Origin: Arcicella aurantiaca
Lineage (GTDB): Bacteria; Bacteroidota; Bacteroidia; Cytophagales; Spirosomataceae
Direction: 5' to 3'
Assembly (NCBI RefSeq): GCF_003148625.1
Contig: NZ_QGGO01000018.1
Span: forward strand, 1 to 64,000
DNA length: 64,000 nucleotides
Notes under the pieces: model-generated
Databases searched by the model: none
The model's input: the letters and a program-made list of their open reading frames with translations, nothing else
What the model was told of the DNA's origin: nothing
Made by a program: the position numbers and the translations under genes
In this document: positions 1 to 7,500 of the stretch, in pieces
How the letters are laid out: every line of letters begins with the position of its first letter
Position numbering within the stretch: position 1 is the stretch's first letter

Positions 1-1
1 A

Positions 2-115
2 ATCAATGGAAAATTCAGTAAAAAAACGCTGAATCCTGCGAAGATTTGTACACGTTTCTCGGTTGTTAAGGGTTACCGCATTTTTACTGTAACTAATGTT
101 TCTGTTACGAATTAG
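2..115 (+). CDS. 3' end of an unidentified gene, cut by the window edge
   Basis: The second frame is open from the first base to a TAG at 113-115 and encodes 37 C-terminal residues ending FTVTNVSVTN. The alternating hydrophobic/polar pattern (YRIFTVTNVSV) suggests a final beta-strand. This is too little to name a family. The 230 bases that follow hold no recognisable gene. Confidence 0.4.
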   Translation: MNGKFSKKTLNPAKICTRFSVVKGYRIFTVTNVSVTN

Positions 116-347
116 AGAAACAATAAATAAATTAAGAAACTTTAAACGGGCTTTATGCCACGGTAAATAGTTTTGTAATTGTAAATCAATGGTTGTATTT
201 TTATCCTCCATGAGCCAGTGCAATCTGTTTTATGTGTCTTGGTAAACCCATATTACAAATTGCTTGGCTCTTTTCAAAGTTTTGACATATACTCAGTAGA
301 TTAATTACAGATAATTGATGTAAGAAATCTAATTTTAAAACAAAAAC

Positions 348-491
348 ATGAAACAACACAGAGCAATTTTCCAACAAAATAATTGGAGAGAATTTCAGCG
401 TAAAAGAAACGTAAGACCGTTATCAACTCGAAAAGAAAAAGAAAGTATCAATCCAGAATTTGACCGAGCGTCTTTCGATTGGATAAACTAA
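348..491 (+). CDS. small basic protein, 47 aa, unknown
   Basis: An ATG at 348 opens a 47-codon frame ending at TAA 489-491. The product is hydrophilic and rich in Arg/Lys, starting MKQHRAIFQQNNWREFQRKR and ending FDRASFDWIN. It has no signal peptide, cysteines or membrane segment. It is followed at once by a strong terminator whose stem begins in the stop codon, which supports a real transcribed unit. I do not recognise the family. The charged N-terminus could bind nucleic acid, but that is a guess. Confidence 0.5.
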   Translation: MKQHRAIFQQNNWREFQRKRNVRPLSTRKEKESINPEFDRASFDWIN

Positions 492-527
492 AAAAGCCAT
501 CTCAAGCATATTGAAGATGGCTTTTTT
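490..527. terminator. bidirectional intrinsic terminator
   Basis: An A-run, a stem of about 16 bp (GCCATCTCAA against TTGAAGATGGC) with a 5-base loop and a T-run of six. It lies between the 47-aa gene on the plus strand and the converging TauE gene, so it can serve both. Confidence 0.85.
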
Positions 528-540
528 GATTTTATCAGAA

Positions 541-1278
541 CTATGTAAATATCAATTTGGCAGAAGCAATGACTAAACCAATTGCCAATAAATAACGAAG
601 CGTTGGTAAATTGAATTTTTGGCTACCAAAATATGAACCCAATAAACCACCAATGATTGTTGCAAAAATCGCCCATTGTAGATTTTCGGGAATTTGAAAA
701 CCGCCTTTCATTATTTGCCCATATAACCCAGATAGAGAATTTACAAAGATAAAAAGTGCCGAAACCGCAGCCGTTTCTTTGAGTTTTGCCCACTTCATCA
801 AAAGCATCAGCGGACTTAAAATAATACCTCCACCAATACCAATCATACCTGATAATAAGCCAATTACGCCACCAGCTGTCAGCCCAGCCCACACAGGAAC
901 GTCTTTATTACGGCTTTCTTCTTGTTTGAATTGATAAAGCAAACGAGCAATGGAGATAAGAATACAAACCGCCAATATTTTTTTATAGATAGAATCAGAA
1001 AGCGTCATCGTTCCACCGATGTATGCCAGTGGAATACTTGCAGCCGCAAATGGCCAGAAAAGTTTCCATTTAAAGAATCCTGCTCGATAAAATCCCAAAA
1101 AAGAAAATAATGAAACTGCAAGATTCATAATTAATGCAGAGGATTTCATGAGAGGAGGAGCGATGCCCACAATTGCCATAACCGCTAAATATCCACTTGC
1201 TCCGCCATGTCCAACCGACGAATACAAAAATGCAACAATTGCTAAAATTGGGAGTAACAGAAAAAGATTTGAGTCCAT
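541..1278 (-). CDS. TauE/SafE family membrane transporter
   Basis: A 245-residue hydrophobic protein of the TauE/SafE (formerly DUF81) family, predicted anion or organosulfonate/sulfite exporters of the inner membrane. The family signature SSVGHGGASGYLAVMA lies near the N-terminus, and its second-half repeat GMIGIGGGIILSPLM lies mid-protein. About eight membrane segments are visible. I start it at ATG 1278 (MDSNLFLLLP) because the extra 21 codons upstream are polar, cover a TATATTTG promoter element and read through repeat DNA. The substrate is not known. Identity of the family is well supported, specificity is not. Confidence 0.85.
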   Translation of the reverse strand: MDSNLFLLLPILAIVAFLYSSVGHGGASGYLAVMAIVGIAPPLMKSSALIMNLAVSLFSFLGFYRAGFFKWKLFWPFAAASIPLAYIGGTMTLSDSIYKKILAVCILISIARLLYQFKQEESRNKDVPVWAGLTAGGVIGLLSGMIGIGGGIILSPLMLLMKWAKLKETAAVSALFIFVNSLSGLYGQIMKGGFQIPENLQWAIFATIIGGLLGSYFGSQKFNLPTLRYLLAIGLVIASAKLIFT

Positions 1279-1297
1279 TAAATTCGTTGTGTTTTTG

Positions 1298-1305
1298 CAA
1301 ATATA
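1298..1305 (-). promoter_or_regulatory. -7 promoter element for the TauE gene
   Basis: Minus strand reads TATATTTG, matching the Bacteroidota TAnnTTTG element, 20 bases before the chosen ATG. No good -33 TTG is seen at the usual distance, so the call is weak. Confidence 0.4.
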
Positions 1306-1316
1306 ACGAATAGTAA

Positions 1317-1390
1317 AACAGGTTTGTAACCTGTTTGTCAAATTTGTAATCTATTTTTTGTGTATTGACAGATTTGAAACCTGTCCTACT
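1317..1390. repeat. REP-like palindrome pair, ACAGGTTT type
   Basis: Two palindromic cores, AACAGGTTTGTAACCTGTT and GACAGATTTGAAACCTGTC, stand in inverted arrangement about 35 bases apart. On the minus strand the right one reads GTAGGACAGG, that is a GTAG head plus hairpin, as in other elements of this window. The TAG of that head is the stop codon of the regulator gene at 1386-1388. Confidence 0.7.
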
Positions 1391-1748
1391 TGAAACATTG
1401 ATTTTCTTGTAAAAGAAATGCTTTGAAGCGAGCTTGGAGGGCTTTATAATCTGTAATGGCTTGAAGACCTTCTTCTGTTACAATTGTTCCGCCGCCACTT
1501 TTTCCTCCTGTTTGGGTGATAACGAAAGGTTTTTGTGCTTGTGAGTTCATGGAGTTGACTAAGTCCCAAGCTCTTTTATACGACATTTCCATGGCTTTGG
1601 CGGCTTTGGAAATAGAACCATGTTCGATGATGAGTTCTAATAATTGAATTCTGCCTTTTCCCAAAAAGCGTTCTGAGCCATCTTGGCGTTCAATCCAGAT
1701 AGCACCTGTAATAACTACGTCAGAAGATGATGGGAGTAGGTTTTTCAT
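1386..1748 (-). CDS. ModE-type winged-helix transcriptional regulator
   Basis: A 120-residue protein resembling the N-terminal DNA-binding domain of ModE, the molybdate regulator. The recognition region GSISKAAKAMEMSYKRAWDL (residues about 45-64) and the basic wing TQTGGKSGGGTIVTEEG are typical. The C-terminal molybdate-binding domains of full-length ModE are absent, so this is the short form that is common in Bacteroidota, and its effector cannot be inferred. It is the next gene before TauE on the same strand, separated by a palindromic repeat. Its TAG stop is provided by the GTAG head of that repeat. Confidence 0.8.
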   Translation of the reverse strand: MKNLLPSSSDVVITGAIWIERQDGSERFLGKGRIQLLELIIEHGSISKAAKAMEMSYKRAWDLVNSMNSQAQKPFVITQTGGKSGGGTIVTEEGLQAITDYKALQARFKAFLLQENQCFK

Positions 1749-1764
1749 GAAATGATAAAATTGT

Positions 1765-1820
1765 GTAACACAGACTTCAGTCTGTAAATAATGATTACTT
1801 ACAGACTGAAGTCTGTGCTA
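1765..1820. repeat. REP-like inverted pair, ACAGACTTCAGTCTGT type
   Basis: Two copies of the core ACAGACTTCAGTCTGT face each other about 20 bases apart. Heads are GTAAC on the left and ATAGC on the right. The same core recurs at 18584-18639 and 52529-52589. The element begins one base after the TAA of the PurM-type gene. Confidence 0.85.
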
Positions 1821-1821
1821 T

Positions 1822-2985
1822 TTAATAAACAAATTCTCCAAATTCAGATTTGATGGTCACTTGCTTACTTTCCGAACCTTCAACACGACCAATAATTTGA
1901 GCATTGATACCAAATGACTGAGCAATATCAATAACCGTTTGAGCATATTGAGGATTAAGATAAACCTCCAAACGATGTCCCATGTTGAAAACTTTATACA
2001 TTTCTTTATAATCTGTACCGCTTTCCGCTTGAATCATTTTGAAAAGAGGAGGCAATGCAAACATATTATCTTTAATGATATGAACATTATCGACAAAATG
2101 TAAAACCTTCGTTTGAGCTCCACCTGAGCAGTGAACCATTCCGTGAATAACTGGGCGAAGTTCATTTAAAAGTGCTTTTACCACAGGAGCATACGTGCGA
2201 GTAGGAGAGAGGATTAATTGTCCTACGTTTAAAGGAGTTCCTTCAACGCTATCCGTTAAACTTTTTGAACCGCTATAAACCAAACTTTCAGGAACAGCAG
2301 GGTCAAAACTTTCGGAATATTTGGTAGCTAAATAATGTCCTAAAACATCATGACGAGCCGAAGTTAGTCCATTTGAACCCATTCCACCGTTATATTTAGT
2401 TTCGTAATTTGCTTGTCCGTCAGACGCTAAACCAACAATTACATCACCTGCTTGAATGGTATGATTTGAGATAACATCAGCACGTTTCATTCTCGCAATG
2501 ACCGTTGAATCCACGATGATAGTACGAACTAAATCTCCAACATCAGCAGTTTCTCCACCTGTACTCCAAATACCAATTCCATTATCACGGAGCATTTCTA
2601 AAACCTCTTCCGTTCCGTTGATAATTTCAGCGATAACTTCTCCGGGAATGAGGTTTTTATTACGCCCAATCGTGCTTGAAAGGAGCATATTATCAGTTGC
2701 ACCTACACAAATTAAATCGTCGGTATTCATCACAACGGCATCTTGAGCGATTCCACGCCAAACTGAAATATCGCCTGTTTCCTTCCAATAAAGGTAAGCT
2801 AATGATGATTTTGTACCTGCACCATCGGCGTGCATAATATTGCAGAAAGCATCATCACCGCCCAACATATCGGGAGAGATTTTACAAAATGCTTTCGGGA
2901 AAAGCCCTTTGTCAAGTTTTTCGATGGCTTTGTGGACATCTTCTTTGGAGGCAGAAACGCCTCTTTGCATATAACGGTCGGTCAT
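1822..2985 (-). CDS. purM: phosphoribosylformylglycinamidine cyclo-ligase (AIR synthase), PurM type
   Basis: A 387-residue protein of the AIR synthase (PurM) family, which makes aminoimidazole ribonucleotide from FGAM with ATP in purine synthesis. It starts MTDRYMQRGVSASKEDV. The N-terminal ATP/metal part includes HADGAGTKSSLAYLYWK and MNTDDLICVGA. The region IWSTGGETADVGDL corresponds to the glycine-rich substrate motif (GGETAEMP in enterobacterial PurM), and the C-terminal domain has VHCSGGAQTKVLHF. The sequence is of the divergent Bacteroidota type and longer than the roughly 345-residue classical enzyme. Another AIR-synthase-like role is possible. Confidence 0.8.
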   Translation of the reverse strand: MTDRYMQRGVSASKEDVHKAIEKLDKGLFPKAFCKISPDMLGGDDAFCNIMHADGAGTKSSLAYLYWKETGDISVWRGIAQDAVVMNTDDLICVGATDNMLLSSTIGRNKNLIPGEVIAEIINGTEEVLEMLRDNGIGIWSTGGETADVGDLVRTIIVDSTVIARMKRADVISNHTIQAGDVIVGLASDGQANYETKYNGGMGSNGLTSARHDVLGHYLATKYSESFDPAVPESLVYSGSKSLTDSVEGTPLNVGQLILSPTRTYAPVVKALLNELRPVIHGMVHCSGGAQTKVLHFVDNVHIIKDNMFALPPLFKMIQAESGTDYKEMYKVFNMGHRLEVYLNPQYAQTVIDIAQSFGINAQIIGRVEGSESKQVTIKSEFGEFVY

Positions 2986-3061
2986 TTTTGGTAGTTGCTG
3001 GTTATTAGTTACTGGAGATTAGTTTTCGACCATAATTTCTAATAACAGGGTTTTTAAAAGT

Positions 3062-3086
3062 AAAGTCCTCTTATTTGGAGGACTTT
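3062..3086 (-). terminator. terminator of the MNT/HEPN operon
   Basis: Stem AAAGTCCTC/GAGGACTTT with a 7-base loop, 3 bases past the stop codon of the last HEPN gene. On the minus strand it runs into TACTTTTAAAAA, a weak T-tract. Confidence 0.65.
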
Positions 3087-3089
3087 GTA

Positions 3090-3470
3090 TTACAAATTTT
3101 CTATATTTTCTTTAACAAAAGCTAAAAAATCTTCTGTCCAACTAATCATTGTGTTTACTTCTTCTTCCGAGAAACTACTTTCTAAATCATAATCTGCATC
3201 TTGTCTATAATCCATTAATTGAGCTAAGTGTTTACCATATATTTCAGGAATAATATCTGTTTTGATATATAATTCACTAAACTTACTTTTTACTCCATTA
3301 TGAGTCTTTACGAATATATCTTTCTTAAAAAGTAATGTTTTGGCTAACCAGAAATAAGCATAATAACAACGATTTACAGCTGCTAAAATATGATTGGATT
3401 TTAAGTCGTCTTTACCCGTTTCTAAAAAGTCTTCTGACTTTAATATTGCCAATTCTATATTCCTATCCAT
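3090..3470 (-). CDS. HEPN-domain protein, copy B
   Basis: A 126-residue all-helical HEPN protein of the UPF0332-like type: NRCYYAYFWLAKTLL at residues about 33-47, then a KTHNGVKSKF helix and YRQDADYD. Proteins of this type form toxin-antitoxin pairs with MNT nucleotidyltransferases, the HEPN part usually being an RNase toxin. A clear R-x4-6-H catalytic motif is not visible in this copy, so it may belong to the non-RNase branch. It overlaps the MNT gene upstream by 8 bases. The last 54 coding bases match those of HEPN copy A. Confidence 0.8.
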   Translation of the reverse strand: MDRNIELAILKSEDFLETGKDDLKSNHILAAVNRCYYAYFWLAKTLLFKKDIFVKTHNGVKSKFSELYIKTDIIPEIYGKHLAQLMDYRQDADYDLESSFSEEEVNTMISWTEDFLAFVKENIENL

Positions 3471-3789
3471 AAATTAGTTTCCCGTCTTTTCTGATGAATT
3501 TGAATAAATATTCCTCTGAATGCTCGTATCGAGCATTCGTTGTTGGAATTACGGATAAATCTATTAGATATTTTAGAAAAAGTCTCCATAACATCTCACG
3601 AATAGAGTCTCTTTCTTGGCGAGTTTTTACCTCTTCATCATTCAAAACTACTAATAAATCCACATCCGATTCGTCATGAGCTTCACCACGTGCATACGAA
3701 CCAAAGAGAATTATCTTTGCTAAACGGTCGCCATAATGTGCTTTGGCTTGTTCCGTAAATTCTGCTATGATGGGCTGAATGTCTTTCAC
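3463..3789 (-). CDS. MNT-type minimal nucleotidyltransferase, copy B
   Basis: A 108-residue nucleotidyltransferase with the family signature GSYARGEAHDESDVDL at residues about 30-45 and a second acidic strand (IDLSVIP) where the third carboxylate is expected. MNT proteins of this family inactivate their HEPN partner by AMPylation in characterised systems. It starts at GTG 3789, inside a GTGA overlap with the stop of HEPN copy A. The first 44 residues are the same as in MNT copy A, after which the two diverge sharply. The C-terminal half may set partner specificity (inference). Confidence 0.85.
   Translation of the reverse strand: MKDIQPIIAEFTEQAKAHYGDRLAKIILFGSYARGEAHDESDVDLLVVLNDEEVKTRQERDSIREMLWRLFLKYLIDLSVIPTTNARYEHSEEYLFKFIRKDGKLIYG
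3655..3788. repeat. near-identical 134-bp duplicate of 4351-4484
   Basis: The 5' parts of the two MNT genes match over about 134 bases with only two differences (at the TAAATC/TAAATCT boundary and in CTTCACC/CTTCGCC). The start codons differ, GTG here and ATG in the other copy. A second identical stretch of 54 bases joins the 3' ends of the two HEPN genes (3097-3150 and 3796-3849). Confidence 0.9.
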
Positions 3790-4166
3790 AACAATTTTTC
3801 TATATTTTCTTTAACAAAAGCTAAAAAATCTTCTGTCCAACTAATCATTTCTTTTACTTCTTCTTTGGTGAAATCATTAATGGCTTCATAATCAGCCAAT
3901 GTTCTTTTATCTTCTAATCTACCAAGATACTTTCCGTATTTTTCTGGAATAATACCTGTTTTGATATATGTTTCAGCAAATTTCGTTTGTGTGCCTGTAT
4001 GAGATTTGACAAAAATATCTTTCTGTGATAATAACCCTCTCACAGCCCAAAAATAAGCATAATAAATTCTGTTGACAGCACCAGACTCAAAGCCTGTTTC
4101 TAAAAGAATTTTTGCAGATTCTAATGTATCATAAGCTTTTAAAAATCCTTCTTCTAAATCATTCAT
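3786..4166 (-). CDS. HEPN-domain protein, copy A
   Basis: A 126-residue HEPN protein paralogous to copy B, with NRIYYAYFWAVRGLLSQKD and a SHTGTQTKF helix, then DKRTLADYEA. The middle is only moderately similar to copy B, while the C-terminus (MISWTEDFLAFVKENIE) is the same. It overlaps MNT copy A by 8 bases and MNT copy B by 4, so all four genes form one tightly coupled operon read 4485 to 3090. Family membership is secure, but whether it is a toxin is inferred from partners. Confidence 0.8.
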   Translation of the reverse strand: MNDLEEGFLKAYDTLESAKILLETGFESGAVNRIYYAYFWAVRGLLSQKDIFVKSHTGTQTKFAETYIKTGIIPEKYGKYLGRLEDKRTLADYEAINDFTKEEVKEMISWTEDFLAFVKENIEKLL

Positions 4167-4485
4167 ATAAATAAATGCCTTCTTTTTTTACAAAACGATA
4201 AAGTGCTTTATTCGTTGAAATAAACTTTTTAAATGAAATTGGTAGGGCTGAAATAATGATACTATATTTCATGAATAAAGACCAAGTTATATCAAAAATC
4301 TGGGTTTTTTCATTGTTTGCGGAAACTTCATCATCATTTAAGAGTAACATTAAATCTACATCCGATTCGTCATGAGCTTCGCCACGTGCATACGAACCAA
4401 AGAGAATTATCTTTGCTAAACGGTCGCCATAATGTGCTTTGGCTTGTTCCGTAAATTCTGCTATGATGGGCTGAATGTCTTTCAT
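4159..4485 (-). CDS. MNT-type minimal nucleotidyltransferase, copy A
   Basis: First gene of the four-gene MNT/HEPN operon, 108 residues, starting at ATG 4485. The GSYARGEAHDESDVDL nucleotidyltransferase motif is intact. After residue 45 the sequence (MLLLNDDEVSANNEK...) departs from copy B, ending KEGIYLYE. As in related modules, the protein is expected to bind or AMPylate the HEPN protein encoded next. About 45 bases separate it from the end of the giant gene upstream. Confidence 0.85.
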   Translation of the reverse strand: MKDIQPIIAEFTEQAKAHYGDRLAKIILFGSYARGEAHDESDVDLMLLLNDDEVSANNEKTQIFDITWSLFMKYSIIISALPISFKKFISTNKALYRFVKKEGIYLYE

Positions 4486-4531
4486 GAATTGTGTTACGAT
4501 TTTGGAAAATCGTGGTACATTTTCTACAAAA

Positions 4532-7500
4532 TTAAAAACCTTCTTTGACTTCCTCCTTCTTTTTCTCTTCTTTTTTCACCTCTTCCTTTTTTGTAACTTT
4601 TTTACCTTTTTCGGTTTTGGTTCTGAATGAATCATTGAAACGGTCTGTGAAAGCAAATTTCTCTTCTGCTCCAACACCCAAGAATGTGTAAGCATTTTTA
4701 CCACTTCCTTTTTTCACACCTTTTGATTTGGCAGTTACGGCATTGTTAAATTCACCATCTGATGAAATTACACCCATTTCGTTTTTCAAATATCCCATAA
4801 AATACCAAACATCTGTTGAAGGTTCTAAATACAAGTAAAACTCGTCACCTTCGGTAGTTTTCTTGATTTCTACCATGCCTTCAATTTCTGAATTAATATC
4901 TGTTCCTCCGATACTGGCTATACTCAATTTCCCAACTGAATAAAAAGATGAGGTTTGGTCTGAATATCTCAAATTAGCTTTTGAAATCACCATCGTCGTA
5001 TTCAGTTTTGAATTGATACTATGCAAAGGTACGTGTTCATTTTTCAAACGTCTTTCAAATGATTCCACTGTTTTTCCTCCTAATAAATTGGCTAATTTAG
5101 ACAATAAACGTTCTTTATCTTCTGGTTCATCAGCACTTGCATTGTCTCGACTATCTAAATTGGTTTTTACAATTTTATCTGCCATTGCTTTCAAAACTTC
5201 CGCAGGCATCGGAAAATTTAAAACTAACATTTGGTCAAATTTATATTTTCCACTATCCACTCGCATTTCAGCAAAACCTGAGGATTGAACATAATTTGAA
5301 GGATTAAAGAAATTAAAATTCCCTTCTAAATTGAGCGTTTTCTTTGCATCATCATAAATATAACGACTTGCTTCGTAAGATTTATTCTTGTCGTCTGGAC
5401 CAATTTCAAAGCGAGCTGTTTTGGGAATATCTTTTAATTGACCATTAACCCCAAAAATATCTTCATCTTTTACATCTTCTTTACTGGTTAAGAAAGTCGT
5501 ATATAAACCCGTAGAGGCAGTTCTGGCGTGCAAACCTGCATAAATTGGAGCATTCAAATCTCCTTTCATATTGGGTTGAATTTGGATATTTACGTCGTCG
5601 GTACTATTTCCTTTATAAGCTACCCAATTTATGACATCAGCTCTGTTTTTATATTCTGGACGAACGAAACCATTGAGTGTCAGGTTTTTATCCGTAGCGA
5701 CCATCGTTATATCTCCACGATAAAGAATTTTAGGTGAAAGATGAAATTTATCGGTTTGTTCAACCGTTGCTTTTGCCGTAGTGGTGTATCCTTTAGTTTT
5801 TTTACGATTATCAACAATGGATTCTTTAAACTCAAAATTTCCCATTTTAATGTTCATCGTATCTCCTGCAAGGTTCGGGAATCTGTACGTTGCATCGCCT
5901 TCAAATTTCACTCTTGAAATAATTCTGATATTTCCGTTTACCAAATTATGGTATCCATTAACGGTGTCAATTTGCAATTTGGCATTATAAAAACCACGCA
6001 TTTCAGCATCTCTACGGATTGAAACTGCTCCTTTGTCTGGAATAATTTTCGCATCAGCCGACTTAATAAATGGCACGCCGTTGATATTAAGAGATTGCTT
6101 GTCGATTTCGTATAATGCTTCAGAACCGTTAAATGACAGTCCTTCTTGTGAGGGTTCAAGCGAAGTAAAAGTTGTGTTTCTTACATCACCTTTCATGGAA
6201 ATAATTTTCTTGTTAATGTCCCATTCTGCATTATTGATAGACGTTTTGTAAGCCGTGTAAGGGAAATACAAACTGGTAGAATCTTCAATTTTTAGATTAG
6301 TTGGCGTTTTGATGCTCACTAAACCTGTTGCCAAATTGAAACTTACATTCATTTTATTACCCAAAAGAGCAGGTTTTGAAACCTTCAAGTTATTTCCAAC
6401 CGAAAGATTTGCCATGTCAGCCGTGAAAGCCTCTTTTCCAAATTTGATATTATCCGAAACCGTCTCAGAATCTTGTCTTTTTACTTTACCAAAACCAAAT
6501 AGACCTGTTTGACGAACCAACAGTTTCCCTTCTAATTTTGAACTGGCAGCATAAAAATCAAAAGAATTTCCTTTGGTTTCAATCAACATACTGTCGGCTT
6601 TGGGTTGCCATTTCAAAGAGTAGTTTTTAATGTCAACCTTCGTAAAATACGCTTGTCCGACCGTTCCTTCATTAATTATCCCCGTTGTTCCGTAAGCCGT
6701 TACCGAATCGGCGGTGAAAAGAGCATCTTTCGCTTGAATTTGTGCCGTTAAGTGATTGATTTCACTTTCAGCATGAAGCCCTTGTCTGTCCATCAATAAA
6801 GGTTTGGTAAACTTCACAAAGGTTTTACTGTTGTAAACATTGTATTTTCCTTCAATAACTTTGTGGCTAAAACCTAAAGTATTATCAGGCATTGAAATCA
6901 AGGTTTCTTTGAACGGAGGGAAGATTCCATCTGAATTAAATGTTCCGACAAAGTCAATGTCTTTAATATTTAAACTATCAAAATCAATACTTGGCACTTT
7001 GAAAAATATCTTTTTACTATACGCTCCATTGGCACGATAAGGGTGGTCGAAATACGCCGTTACGCCCGTAGGAACAACCAAACGGGGGTATTCCACCAAA
7101 CGCTGACGACCTGATTTGTTATCAGGTTTATTGATGTAAATTACCCCTGCTTCGTATTTTAAATCACCTCCAATTTCTGTTCGTCCTTTTTTGGCTAATT
7201 CTTTTTGTGGAATGAAAGTAATCGAATCAATTTTGTTCAATTTTACGCTAAATTCACCGTAATTAAAGGATAAATCTTTTCCTCTAAAACGAAAATTACC
7301 CGTTTTCAACTCACCACTAATTCCAAAGTTTCGGTCTTTATTTACTCTGATGACATTATCGTAAGGAGCCATATATACATTCAGTGAATCTGAAAGGTAA
7401 AATTGCTTTACCCCTCTGACAATCAATTGATTATCCTTTAAGTTTAAAGAAGCATTCGACGTTGTATCTTTTGTGCTTGAAGAATAAAACGAAGGAATCA

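Noticed and set aside
623-1300. Additional frames on both strands inside the TauE gene
   Set aside because: They are shadow frames; the TauE/SafE protein in the main frame has clear family motifs.
3090-4485. Canonical R-x4-6-H RNase motif in the HEPN proteins
   Set aside because: I looked for it in both copies but the Arg-containing helices (YRQDADYD, DKRTLADYEA) lack the His at the right distance, so I do not claim RNase activity.
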